Shown here: one piece after another, positions 17,045 to 24,866 of the stretch | Position numbering within the stretch: the first letter of the stretch is position 1 | How the letters are laid out: every line of letters begins with the position of its first letter | NCBI GenBank assembly: GCA_949300335.1 | Contig: CASGDV010000023.1 | Span: forward strand, 1-64,000 | Origin: an uncultured Bacteroidales bacterium | Lineage (GTDB): Bacteria > Bacteroidota > Bacteroidia > Bacteroidales > UBA932 | Direction: 5' to 3' | Length of the DNA: 64,000 nucleotides | Translations under genes and position numbers: made by a program | The notes under the pieces: generated by a model | Told to the model about the DNA's origin: nothing | Database searches by the model: none | What the model saw: the letters and a program-made list of their open reading frames with translations, nothing else

Positions 17045-17699
17045 CAAAAGGCTCGTTAAATGGCAGGAGGAACGGATTCTTCATTCTTTCTTCCGCTATG
17101 CCGGTAGACGGGCCGTGTCCTGGAAAGACTTCCACGTCACCGTCAAGCACCATAAGTTTTTCAAATATGCTTTTCATGAGAGTGTCATAGTCTCCTCCGG
17201 GATGGTCTGTCCTGCCTATGCTTCCTGCAAACAATGTATCTCCGCTGAAAAGCACCTTTTCATTCCTGACAAGAAAACATACGCAGCCCGGACTGTGTCC
17301 CGGCGTCTGAAGCACTTCCATTTCCGTATTCCCGAAAGATACCGTGTCACCGTCCTTTATATCATTTGTTTCCACGTCCGTATCCGGAACATCAAAACCG
17401 TATTTCTCGTGAAACCAATTGCCACCGTGCAGTATGTCGAAATCTTCTCCGCACATGAATACAGGAATACCGTATGTCTGTACGCAGTCCTTCAGTCCGT
17501 GCACATGGTCGAAGTGTCCGTGCGTCAGCAGTATTTTTGAAGGTTTGAGATTGTTTTCCGCGATATAAGTATCCAGAAGCCGTTTTTCATAATCGGTCCT
17601 GTAGCCCGGGTCGATGACTGCACATTCTCCGGTTTCATCGGAAATCAGGTAGCAGTTTTCCCGAAAGTCATTGAAAACAAAGTTTTTTATATGTATCAT
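17025..17699 (-). CDS. Metallo-beta-lactamase-fold hydrolase (glyoxalase II-like)
   Basis: A 224-residue cytoplasmic enzyme of the MBL fold with the metal motif THGHFDH (59-65). Later ligands include H in QTPGHSPG, D in FSGDTLF and H in FPGHGP. The short form without a glyoxalase II C-terminal domain is typical of YcbL-like hydrolases acting on thioesters; the substrate is not defined. It is the first gene of the minus-strand run leading into uvrA, with a 15-base leader from a promoter at 17721-17728. Confidence 0.88.
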   Translation of the reverse strand: MIHIKNFVFNDFRENCYLISDETGECAVIDPGYRTDYEKRLLDTYIAENNLKPSKILLTHGHFDHVHGLKDCVQTYGIPVFMCGEDFDILHGGNWFHEKYGFDVPDTDVETNDIKDGDTVSFGNTEMEVLQTPGHSPGCVCFLVRNEKVLFSGDTLFAGSIGRTDHPGGDYDTLMKSIFEKLMVLDGDVEVFPGHGPSTGIAEERMKNPFLLPFNEPFDDEQIH

Positions 17700-17720
17700 C
17701 CAAAAAAAACGTTAATCATA

Positions 17721-17728
17721 CAAAAATA
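17721..17728 (-). promoter_or_regulatory. -7 element for the hydrolase-uvrA operon
   Basis: Minus-strand TATTTTTG. It lies only 14 bases from the divergent -7 element at 17743-17750, so the two promoters overlap. Confidence 0.6.
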
Positions 17729-17742
17729 CGAAAAAGAGTTTT

Positions 17743-17750
17743 TACATTTG
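17743..17750 (+). promoter_or_regulatory. -7 element for the deoxynucleoside kinase operon
   Basis: TACATTTG, implying a start near 17757 and a leader of about 20 bases to the ATG at 17778. This supports the shorter start of the kinase. Confidence 0.65.
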
Positions 17751-17777
17751 TCATGTTTAACAATATTTTCAACGTTT

Positions 17778-18398
17778 ATGCATATAGCGATTGCAGGCAA
17801 TATAGGAAGCGGCAAGACAACCTTGACAAAGATGCTGGCGTCCTATTACAAGTGGACGCCGAGATTCGAATCGGTGGATTATAACCCATATCTGGCGGAT
17901 TTCTATGAGGATATGGAAAGGTGGTCATTCAATCTTCAGATATATTTCCTCAACAAACGTTTCAAGGATGTTGTGGAAATATCGCAGATGAAGGACGTGA
18001 TAATACAGGACAGGACAATATATGAGGATGCACGCATATTTGCACCAAATCTTCATTCCATGGGACTTATGTCGACGAGGGATTTCGAAAATTATTCGGA
18101 TCTTTTCGACCTGATGATGTCTCTGGTAAATCCACCTGACCTGCTCATTTATCTGCGCTCGTCGATTCCAAATCTCGTGAGCCAGATACAGAAACGCGGA
18201 CGTGAATATGAAAAAAGCATACGTATCGACTATATCACGGGACTGAATGAAAGATACGAAAAATGGATAGCCGATTACAGACACAGGCTTCTCGTGCTTG
18301 ACGTCGACAGGCTCAAGTTTGAAAACAGGCCTGAGGACTTCCGGGAAATAACCGACCGCATAGACGCCGAACTCTTCGGATTGTTCCGTGATGAATAA
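17778..18398 (+). CDS. Deoxynucleoside kinase
   Basis: A 206-residue member of the deoxynucleoside kinase family, which phosphorylates salvaged deoxynucleosides. The P-loop GNIGSGKT is at residues 7-14, followed by the ERSIYED-like QDRTIYEDA catalytic motif and a C-terminal R-rich lid (RGREYE). The start at 17778 is set by the promoter at 17743 and by the family's usual beginning; a longer frame starts inside the divergent promoter region. Its last bases overlap the start of the acyl-CoA synthetase gene, so the two are translationally coupled. Deoxyadenosine or deoxyguanosine kinase activity is likely but not separable here. Confidence 0.9.
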   Translation: MHIAIAGNIGSGKTTLTKMLASYYKWTPRFESVDYNPYLADFYEDMERWSFNLQIYFLNKRFKDVVEISQMKDVIIQDRTIYEDARIFAPNLHSMGLMSTRDFENYSDLFDLMMSLVNPPDLLIYLRSSIPNLVSQIQKRGREYEKSIRIDYITGLNERYEKWIADYRHRLLVLDVDRLKFENRPEDFREITDRIDAELFGLFRDE

Positions 18399-20334
18399 TG
18401 ATAACCAATTCAATAAGTTAAATATGGCAGACAGACTAACTATCATCGATTTTGTAGAAAAATATGTCGGACGTTATTCTTCCAATACGTTCCTGTGGGA
18501 GAAGAAAGGCGGGAAATGGGAGCCGACGACATATGCGGAAACCAGAAAAGAAGCTTACAGAATAGGAGCCGGCCTGATGTCCCTCGGTGTCCAGAAAGGA
18601 GAGAAGATTGCCCTCCTTTCCGAAGGACGTAATCTCTGGGTAACGGGAGAATTGGGAATTTTGTATGCAGGCGCTGTTAATGTTCCTCTTTCAATCAAAC
18701 TGGAAGAAGCGAACGACCTCGTTTTCAGAATAAAGCATTCAGATGCCAAATACGTGATGACTTCGGCATCACAGCTTCCCAAGATAAGGAAGATTCTGAA
18801 TGACCTTCCCGCAGTGGAAAAAGTCATAGTCTTCGATGAACTGAAAGAATATGCTGATAATGAAATCTGCATAAACGAAATCATGCGTATGGGGGATTCA
18901 TTCCTTTCGGAACATGAGGAAATGTTTGTTCAGAGATACCGTTCAGTAGGCCCCGATGATTATGCAAATATAAGCTATACATCAGGTACTACTGCCGATC
19001 CGAAAGGAATTCTTCTGACTCACAGGAATTATACAGCCAATGTGGAACAGGCGCAGTCCGTGATTGGTGTCACACCTCAGGACAGGATGCTGATCATTCT
19101 TCCTCTTGACCATTGTTTCGCTCACGTAGCCGGATTCTACACGATGATGTCCTACGGAGCATCCATCGGAACTGTACCTCCGGGAAAAACTCCTATGGAA
19201 TCACTGAGAAATATACCTATGAGTATTCAGGAACTGAAACCGACAGTTATGCTTTCCGTTCCTGCACTTGCAAAGAATTTCAAGAAAAATATCGAAGCGG
19301 GAATCAAGGCTAAGGGCCCGAAAGTGGAGAAACTGTACAATTTTGCTCTCGGACTGGCGATTTCCTACAATAAGGAAGGTTATAACAAGGGCGGAATTCT
19401 TCAGTTATGGAAAAAACCTCTCATGGCCTTGTTCGACAAACTGATATTTTCAAATGTACGTCAGGCTCTCGGCGGTGAGATGAAGTTCTTTGTCGGCGGA
19501 GGGGCTTTGCTTGACATAGACTTGCAGAGATATTACTATGCAATCGGTATACCGATGTATCAGGGATACGGACTTTCTGAGGCAACCCCTATCATATCCG
19601 CAAATGCCCCGGCAAAACATATTCTCGGCTCTTCCGGAAAAGTCGTTTCTCCTATGGAAATAAAGATTTGTGACGGTGACGGCAACGAACTTCCTGTAGG
19701 GGAGAAGGGTGAAATTGTCATTAAAGGAGAAAATGTTATGGCCGGTTATTGGAAAAATCCTAAATCCACTGCGGAAACGGTTGTGGACGGATGGCTTCAT
19801 ACCGGAGATATGGGATATATGAGAGATAAGGAATTCCTTTATGTGGTAGGGCGTTTCAAATCCCTCCTTATCAGCGCTGACGGAGAAAAATACAGCCCGG
19901 AAGGAATAGAGGAATCTCTTGTGGAGAACTCGAAATATATCGATCAGGTAGTGCTGCATAACAGCCAGGACCCGTATACGATTGCGCTTATGGTTCCTAA
20001 CAAGGACGCCTTGAAGGCTTTTGTAAAGGAAACAGCTCCGGGAATCCCGCTTGATTCCGAAGAGGCCGTGAAAATCATGCTGAACAAGATTCAGGATGAA
20101 TTCAATTCTTACAGGAAAGGCGGAAGGAATTTCGGGGCATTCCCTGAAAGATGGCTTCCTGCCGCCATATGTGTTTTGCCTGAACCTTTTACCGAGCAGA
20201 ACCATATGGTAAACAGTACTATGAAGATTGTCCGCGGCAAAGTAGAGAAAGCATATGAGGACCGCATGGCTTTCGCATATACTCCTGAAGGAAAGAATAT
20301 CGTGAACAGGATGAATATTTCCTCTCTTTCATGA
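18391..20334 (+). CDS. Long-chain acyl-CoA synthetase (AMP-forming)
   Basis: A 647-residue adenylate-forming ligase that activates fatty acids to acyl-CoA. The P-loop is YTSGTTADPKG, followed by GYGLSEATP, the W-L-H-TGD motif (GWLHTGDMG) and the C-terminal lysine region. ATG 18391 overlaps the kinase stop; ATG 18424 is a possible alternative start giving MADRLTIID. The preceding gene is a nucleoside kinase and the following is queH (ATGA overlap), so the operon is of mixed function. Confidence 0.93.
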   Translation: MNNDNQFNKLNMADRLTIIDFVEKYVGRYSSNTFLWEKKGGKWEPTTYAETRKEAYRIGAGLMSLGVQKGEKIALLSEGRNLWVTGELGILYAGAVNVPLSIKLEEANDLVFRIKHSDAKYVMTSASQLPKIRKILNDLPAVEKVIVFDELKEYADNEICINEIMRMGDSFLSEHEEMFVQRYRSVGPDDYANISYTSGTTADPKGILLTHRNYTANVEQAQSVIGVTPQDRMLIILPLDHCFAHVAGFYTMMSYGASIGTVPPGKTPMESLRNIPMSIQELKPTVMLSVPALAKNFKKNIEAGIKAKGPKVEKLYNFALGLAISYNKEGYNKGGILQLWKKPLMALFDKLIFSNVRQALGGEMKFFVGGGALLDIDLQRYYYAIGIPMYQGYGLSEATPIISANAPAKHILGSSGKVVSPMEIKICDGDGNELPVGEKGEIVIKGENVMAGYWKNPKSTAETVVDGWLHTGDMGYMRDKEFLYVVGRFKSLLISADGEKYSPEGIEESLVENSKYIDQVVLHNSQDPYTIALMVPNKDALKAFVKETAPGIPLDSEEAVKIMLNKIQDEFNSYRKGGRNFGAFPERWLPAAICVLPEPFTEQNHMVNSTMKIVRGKVEKAYEDRMAFAYTPEGKNIVNRMNISSLS

Positions 20335-20951
20335 AATCCATAAGAAAAATGGAATTGAATATACCCGGAAGCAGGACTGATGTCCTGCTTCATGCTTGTT
20401 GTGCACCATGTTCTTCGGCTATACTGGAATGCATGATGCAAAACGGGATAAGGCCGGTGATATATTATTGCAATCCGAACATATGGCCGGAGCAGGAATA
20501 TCTCCTAAGGAAAAACGAATGCACGAGATATGCGGAAATGCTGGGACTTGAAATTGTCGATGATGATTATGATCATGGGACCTGGCTTGAAAGTGTCCGG
20601 GGACTCGAATCACAGCCTGAAAGGGGAACACGATGTCAGGAATGTTTTAAATACAGATTGAAACGTGCTGCCGCATATGCCCATAGCCGCAATATAGGTG
20701 TCCTGACGACAACTCTGGCTTCATCGAGATGGAAATCGCTGGATCAGATAAATACGGCAGGACAGGAGGCTGTGAAGCTTTATCCGGATGTGTTGTGGTG
20801 GAATATAAACTGGAGAAAGGGCGGACTTCAGGAAAGACGTTCGGAAATAATAAAAGAATGTGCCTTCTATAACCAGACTTATTGCGGTTGCGAATTCAGC
20901 ATGCGAAAGCAAGAATCATCAGTAAGGTTATTGCCGGAAGATAGTCTTTGA
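20331..20951 (+). CDS. queH: Epoxyqueuosine reductase QueH
   Basis: A 206-residue DUF208-family enzyme that catalyses the last step of queuosine formation in tRNA. The conserved cysteines are in HACCAPCSS (about 22-30), YYCNPNIWP, RCQECFKYRL and QTYCGCEFS, consistent with the 4Fe-4S and redox-active cysteines of QueH. The start overlaps the acyl-CoA synthetase stop by four bases. The last 56 bases overlap the ECF sigma factor gene on the opposite strand. Confidence 0.94.
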   Translation: MKSIRKMELNIPGSRTDVLLHACCAPCSSAILECMMQNGIRPVIYYCNPNIWPEQEYLLRKNECTRYAEMLGLEIVDDDYDHGTWLESVRGLESQPERGTRCQECFKYRLKRAAAYAHSRNIGVLTTTLASSRWKSLDQINTAGQEAVKLYPDVLWWNINWRKGGLQERRSEIIKECAFYNQTYCGCEFSMRKQESSVRLLPEDSL

Positions 20952-21471
20952 GCGATTGCCTCATGATTGAAAGCACATCCTGTATTTCCCTTTTCACCTT
21001 CCTCTGCGATACATTGTATTTTTCGGAAATCTCCTGATAGGTAAGATTCTCAAAACGGCTTGCAAGAAATATGTTTCTTGTCAGTTCAGGCATCGACCCT
21101 ATGAATTTCTTGAAAATTATCCCTATGTCATTCCTGAATATCAGACTCGGGTCATTGCTTTCCAAAGCCCTGATGTCAGCATCTATAGTTTGGGAAATGT
21201 TTTTGTGTATCTGCTGTTCTATTCTTGTCCTCGTAGCCTTGTCTCTCAGATGGTTGAGGCATTTGTTGCGGACTATATGGAGAATATATGCCTCCGGACA
21301 GGTTACAGGCGTATATTTTTCCCTGTTGTCCCAGAACGTCGTGAAACTGTCGGCTACAATGTCTTCCGCAACCGCTTCGTCCCTCACATATGAACGAGCT
21401 ATAGAGATGAACTTGTCTCTATAGCTCATGAATAATTTTCCGAACTCCTGCGGCTGGATGACCTCAGACAT
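20896..21471 (-). CDS. ECF-type RNA polymerase sigma factor of the N-glycan PUL
   Basis: A 191-residue sigma-70 factor with only regions 2 and 4. Region 2 includes SYVRDEAVAEDIVADSF and TFWDNRE (about 27-55). Region 4 (about 130-180) has MPELTRNIFL and LTYQEISEKYNVSQRKVKREI. It ends in a hydrophobic tail (LPAITLLMILAFAC). It lies 9 bases after the ROK kinase gene as the last gene of the PUL minus arm. Its presumed anti-sigma FecR is encoded at 29753, first in the divergent arm. Normally such genes are adjacent. Pairing with that FecR is inferred from the absence of any other FecR in the window. Confidence 0.9.
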   Translation of the reverse strand: MSEVIQPQEFGKLFMSYRDKFISIARSYVRDEAVAEDIVADSFTTFWDNREKYTPVTCPEAYILHIVRNKCLNHLRDKATRTRIEQQIHKNISQTIDADIRALESNDPSLIFRNDIGIIFKKFIGSMPELTRNIFLASRFENLTYQEISEKYNVSQRKVKREIQDVLSIMRQSLKDYLPAITLLMILAFAC

Positions 21472-21480
21472 AATTAATGT

Positions 21481-22590
21481 CTATGCCATTTTATCCAATT
21501 CGTTAAGAGCAAATGTATAGGCGCCGACAGATATGGCCTTGCTCGCACCCATCTTGGATATTCCTACCCCGATACGTTTCTGAGGGTCGTACATAACTTC
21601 GTCGTCGAAGCCGTACACTTTAAGTGTTCTTTGTTCGCCTCTGGCGAATTCCGCAAACTCCTCTTCGTTGTCCAGATCATATACTTTCATCTGCACTCTG
21701 TCCAGTTCTTCTCCCGAGATTGTATGTGTCTTGCTTCTCAATGAAGCAAGCAGGCTAGGCATGATATATTTTTTTGCAGCCGTTATTCCGCCTCCGATGA
21801 CTATTAGACCGTCAATGAGGGTAACTGCAGTTGCCATAGCATCACCTGCGACACTTCCCATTTCTTCGAATGCCTTGATTGCGGCTTCCTGATTGCCTTC
21901 CCTGTTTCCTTCTGCAATATCGAAAATATCTTTAGGCTCGAATTTATGGTCTGTATCACCGGAAATCTCTCCGTACACACGTTTCACTGCACGGACAGCA
22001 ACACCTTCTTCCACGATGACGCCGTTTATTTTTTTATGAGGAAGACAGAATGTCTCCACGCATGAGTTGTCGCCACGATTCAATTCTCCTCCGATGAATG
22101 TTCCTATTCCGAAACCTGTACCGAAAGTATAGCCTATAAGGTTCCTATATCTTTTGGAACTTCCGGCTGCCTCCAGATGTGCGTTTGTCTCAGGAAGCAA
22201 TCCTCCGAGAGCCTCACCGTATGCGAACAGGTCTCCGTCATTGTTAATGAACACAGGAATTCCGAAAGTCTTGCTAAGGAACGGTCCCAATGCCACTCCG
22301 TTTCTGAAAGACGGGAAATTAGGGAGATATCCTCCGATTATTCCGTTCGGATAGTCAGCAGGTCCGGGAAACGCAAAACTGATTGCTGCAGGTTTGTGCT
22401 TGAGCTTGTTGATTATCGATTTGAAGCCTATGGTCATGGTTTCCAAGCAGAGGTCCAGATTATTTGAATTTGCGGGAAGCGTAATCGGGTCTACAATGAA
22501 CTCTCCTCCTTTCATGGCACCGAATACCATGTTCGTGCCTCCTGCGTCCAATGTGAGCACAATTCTCGAATCTGTCTTATAATTTGCCAT
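21481..22590 (-). CDS. ROK-family sugar kinase in the PUL
   Basis: A 369-residue cytoplasmic kinase. The ATP-binding motif is LTLDAGGTNMVFG (about 12-24), followed by FAFPGPAD, VFINNDGD (catalytic Asp) and GTGFGIGTFIGGEL. The CxCGxxGC zinc motif of classical ROK kinases and NagC repressors is absent; the corresponding stretch is ETFCLPHKK. It is longer than usual because of a C-terminal insertion. It probably phosphorylates a hexose (mannose, GlcNAc or glucose) released by the PUL enzymes. It follows GH92 by 85 bases and precedes the sigma factor gene. Confidence 0.85.
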   Translation of the reverse strand: MANYKTDSRIVLTLDAGGTNMVFGAMKGGEFIVDPITLPANSNNLDLCLETMTIGFKSIINKLKHKPAAISFAFPGPADYPNGIIGGYLPNFPSFRNGVALGPFLSKTFGIPVFINNDGDLFAYGEALGGLLPETNAHLEAAGSSKRYRNLIGYTFGTGFGIGTFIGGELNRGDNSCVETFCLPHKKINGVIVEEGVAVRAVKRVYGEISGDTDHKFEPKDIFDIAEGNREGNQEAAIKAFEEMGSVAGDAMATAVTLIDGLIVIGGGITAAKKYIMPSLLASLRSKTHTISGEELDRVQMKVYDLDNEEEFAEFARGEQRTLKVYGFDDEVMYDPQKRIGVGISKMGASKAISVGAYTFALNELDKMA

Positions 22591-22675
22591 ATGTGTTATA
22601 TAATTTATGAGTTTATATTCAATCCATGCTAAGGTACTTAAACTTATTCAAAAGTTGAAGTAAAATTACAAAAAC

Positions 22676-24856
22676 TTACTCATTTGCGTACCACAGCGCA
22701 GGTTTGTCCGACATCTCGAATACAAGTTCCCCTCCTTTGACGATGTCTTTATGATTAATGTAAGGCTTGTTGTAAGGCTTACCGTTCAGGGTAATTCTTG
22801 AAATATATCTGTTGCTGTCACTGTTGTTCAAAACAGAAATCCTGAATATGCCTCCTTCTACTTTTATTTCAGCCTCGTCAAACGCCGGTGAACCGAACCA
22901 GTATCTTGCTCCGGCCGGCTCCACCTGATAAAATCCAAGTGATGAAAGTATATACCAAGCTGACATCTGTCCTACGTCTTCATTTCCGGAAAGACCGTCA
23001 GGCTCGGCGTGATACAGGGTCCCGAGCACTTCCCTTACTTTGTCTGCTGTCTTCCAAGGCTGGCCAGCCATTGTATAGAAATATATTATATGGTGACTCG
23101 GTTCATTGCCGTGAGCGTATTGTCCTATAAGACCGGAAATGTCAGGAGAGCTGCTGAGACCCTCAACTTCCGGCGAAACGCTGAACAGTGAATCGAGTTT
23201 TGTAATTAATGCCTCCGTACTGCCGAAGCAGTTTTTCAACCCTTCGAAATCATGAGGAACGAGCCATGTATATTGCCATGCATTCCCTTCACAATAGTCA
23301 TCCTGTCTGTGTGTGGAGGCATACGGATTGAAAGGAGTCCGGAATTCCCCCCTGGAATCCAGTCCTCTCATAAAACCCGTTTCCCTGTCGAAATAATTGC
23401 GGTATGAATGGCTTCTTTCGTTGAAATATCTGAAATCTTCGTCTTTCCCGAGAATCTCGGCCGCCTTTGCAAGAGCTCCGTCAGCCAATGCATATTCCAT
23501 GTCATATGCTATTGATTCATTCATCATGTCGCTCGGTATATAACCGTATTTCATTCTCAGATCCTGTCCTCTTTCTCCGAGCATGGCTGAAGCCTTCATT
23601 GCCTCAAATGCAGCTTCCTTGTCAAAACCTCCGATTCCCTTCACGATGGCATCGGCAACAACGGGTATGCCTGGGTTTCCTACCATGCAGTCTGTTTCGC
23701 ATCCCATCAGATGCCATACCGGAAGTTTTCCCTGCTGTCTGTATATATTCAGCATCGTATTTATTATGTCACCCATCTTTTCCGGGTGGATGATTGTCAT
23801 CAGGGGCTTGGCCGCCCTGTATGTGTCCCATAAGGAGAATGTCGTGTAATTTACGAATCCTTCACCGGAATGATTCCTGTTGTCGGCACCGTAATAGCTC
23901 CCGTCCACATCGCAGAACACGGACGGTGCAATCATTGTATGGTATAAAGCCGTATAGAAGATTTTTTTGTCATCTGCATTTCCAGTTGATATCTTTATTT
24001 TGGACAACTCTTCTTCCCAGGCGTTTTCCGCTTTTTTGCGCACTCCGTCGAAATCCCATCCTGCCGCTTCCGCTTCCAGATTCTTCTTTGCCCCCTCTAT
24101 GCTTACGGAAGACAAGCCTACCTTCATTATGATCTTTTCGCCTTCGGATGTCCTGAACGATGCCCTCCCGTAAAGGCTGTCATGCAGTTCAAACTTGTCG
24201 AAAGGCTTTGAAAATTCCGCGGCAAAATAGATTTTCTGGTTGTCTGCCCAACCCTTGGAAAATCTGTATCCGGTTATTCTGTCATTGCCCTCGGCTGTCA
24301 TTCCGGCTTCTGTGGTCTCGTCCCAGCATCCTCCGTTCTCCAAATCGAATATTATTGCCGCATCTTCCGAAGCAGGAAAACTGTAGCGGTGCATTCCGAC
24401 CCTGCATGTCGCCGTGAGTTCGGCCGTAATTCCGTATCTGGTCAGAGGAATCGAGTAATATCCCGGAACGGATATTTCCCTGCTTCTGTCTCCGTATGAC
24501 CATAGTCCGGATTCTGGGTCCTCTTCGGTACCGCGTGCGTATGTCACTTCTCCCGTGGCAGGCATCACGGTTATGTCGAAGAGATCACCGATTCCTGTTC
24601 CGCTCAGGTGCGTATGCGAAAATCCAATTATAGTGGAATCGCTTTCATGATATCCGGAAGTCCAGTCCCATTCTTCTGGTATACTGGTAGGACCAAGCTG
24701 TACGAAACCGAAGGGAACGTTGGCCCCTACGAAAACATGTCCGTGTCCTCCGGTTCCTATTGATGTGTCGACGAATCCGGTGAGTTTCTGCTGCCCGCAT
24801 CCGACTGATGTGATTATGCCGATTCCGGCAATGAACAATGCAATATTCCGTGTCAT
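22676..24856 (-). CDS. GH92 alpha-mannosidase (lipoprotein)
   Basis: A 726-residue exo-alpha-mannosidase with a lipoprotein signal (SVGC, Cys20), so anchored in the periplasm or at the outer membrane. GH92 enzymes invert configuration with Ca2+ help. The N-terminal beta-sandwich starts FVDTSIGTGGHGH, and the catalytic (alpha/alpha)6 barrel has CEGNAWQYTW (general acid Glu), HGNEPSHH and GNEDVGQMSAW (catalytic Asp region). HGNEPSHH fits the type found in alpha-1,2-acting members, but linkage cannot be proved from sequence. It is separated by 10 bases from the second GH92. Confidence 0.92.
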   Translation of the reverse strand: MTRNIALFIAGIGIITSVGCGQQKLTGFVDTSIGTGGHGHVFVGANVPFGFVQLGPTSIPEEWDWTSGYHESDSTIIGFSHTHLSGTGIGDLFDITVMPATGEVTYARGTEEDPESGLWSYGDRSREISVPGYYSIPLTRYGITAELTATCRVGMHRYSFPASEDAAIIFDLENGGCWDETTEAGMTAEGNDRITGYRFSKGWADNQKIYFAAEFSKPFDKFELHDSLYGRASFRTSEGEKIIMKVGLSSVSIEGAKKNLEAEAAGWDFDGVRKKAENAWEEELSKIKISTGNADDKKIFYTALYHTMIAPSVFCDVDGSYYGADNRNHSGEGFVNYTTFSLWDTYRAAKPLMTIIHPEKMGDIINTMLNIYRQQGKLPVWHLMGCETDCMVGNPGIPVVADAIVKGIGGFDKEAAFEAMKASAMLGERGQDLRMKYGYIPSDMMNESIAYDMEYALADGALAKAAEILGKDEDFRYFNERSHSYRNYFDRETGFMRGLDSRGEFRTPFNPYASTHRQDDYCEGNAWQYTWLVPHDFEGLKNCFGSTEALITKLDSLFSVSPEVEGLSSSPDISGLIGQYAHGNEPSHHIIYFYTMAGQPWKTADKVREVLGTLYHAEPDGLSGNEDVGQMSAWYILSSLGFYQVEPAGARYWFGSPAFDEAEIKVEGGIFRISVLNNSDSNRYISRITLNGKPYNKPYINHKDIVKGGELVFEMSDKPALWYANE

Positions 24857-24866
24857 GTCTGTTTTA

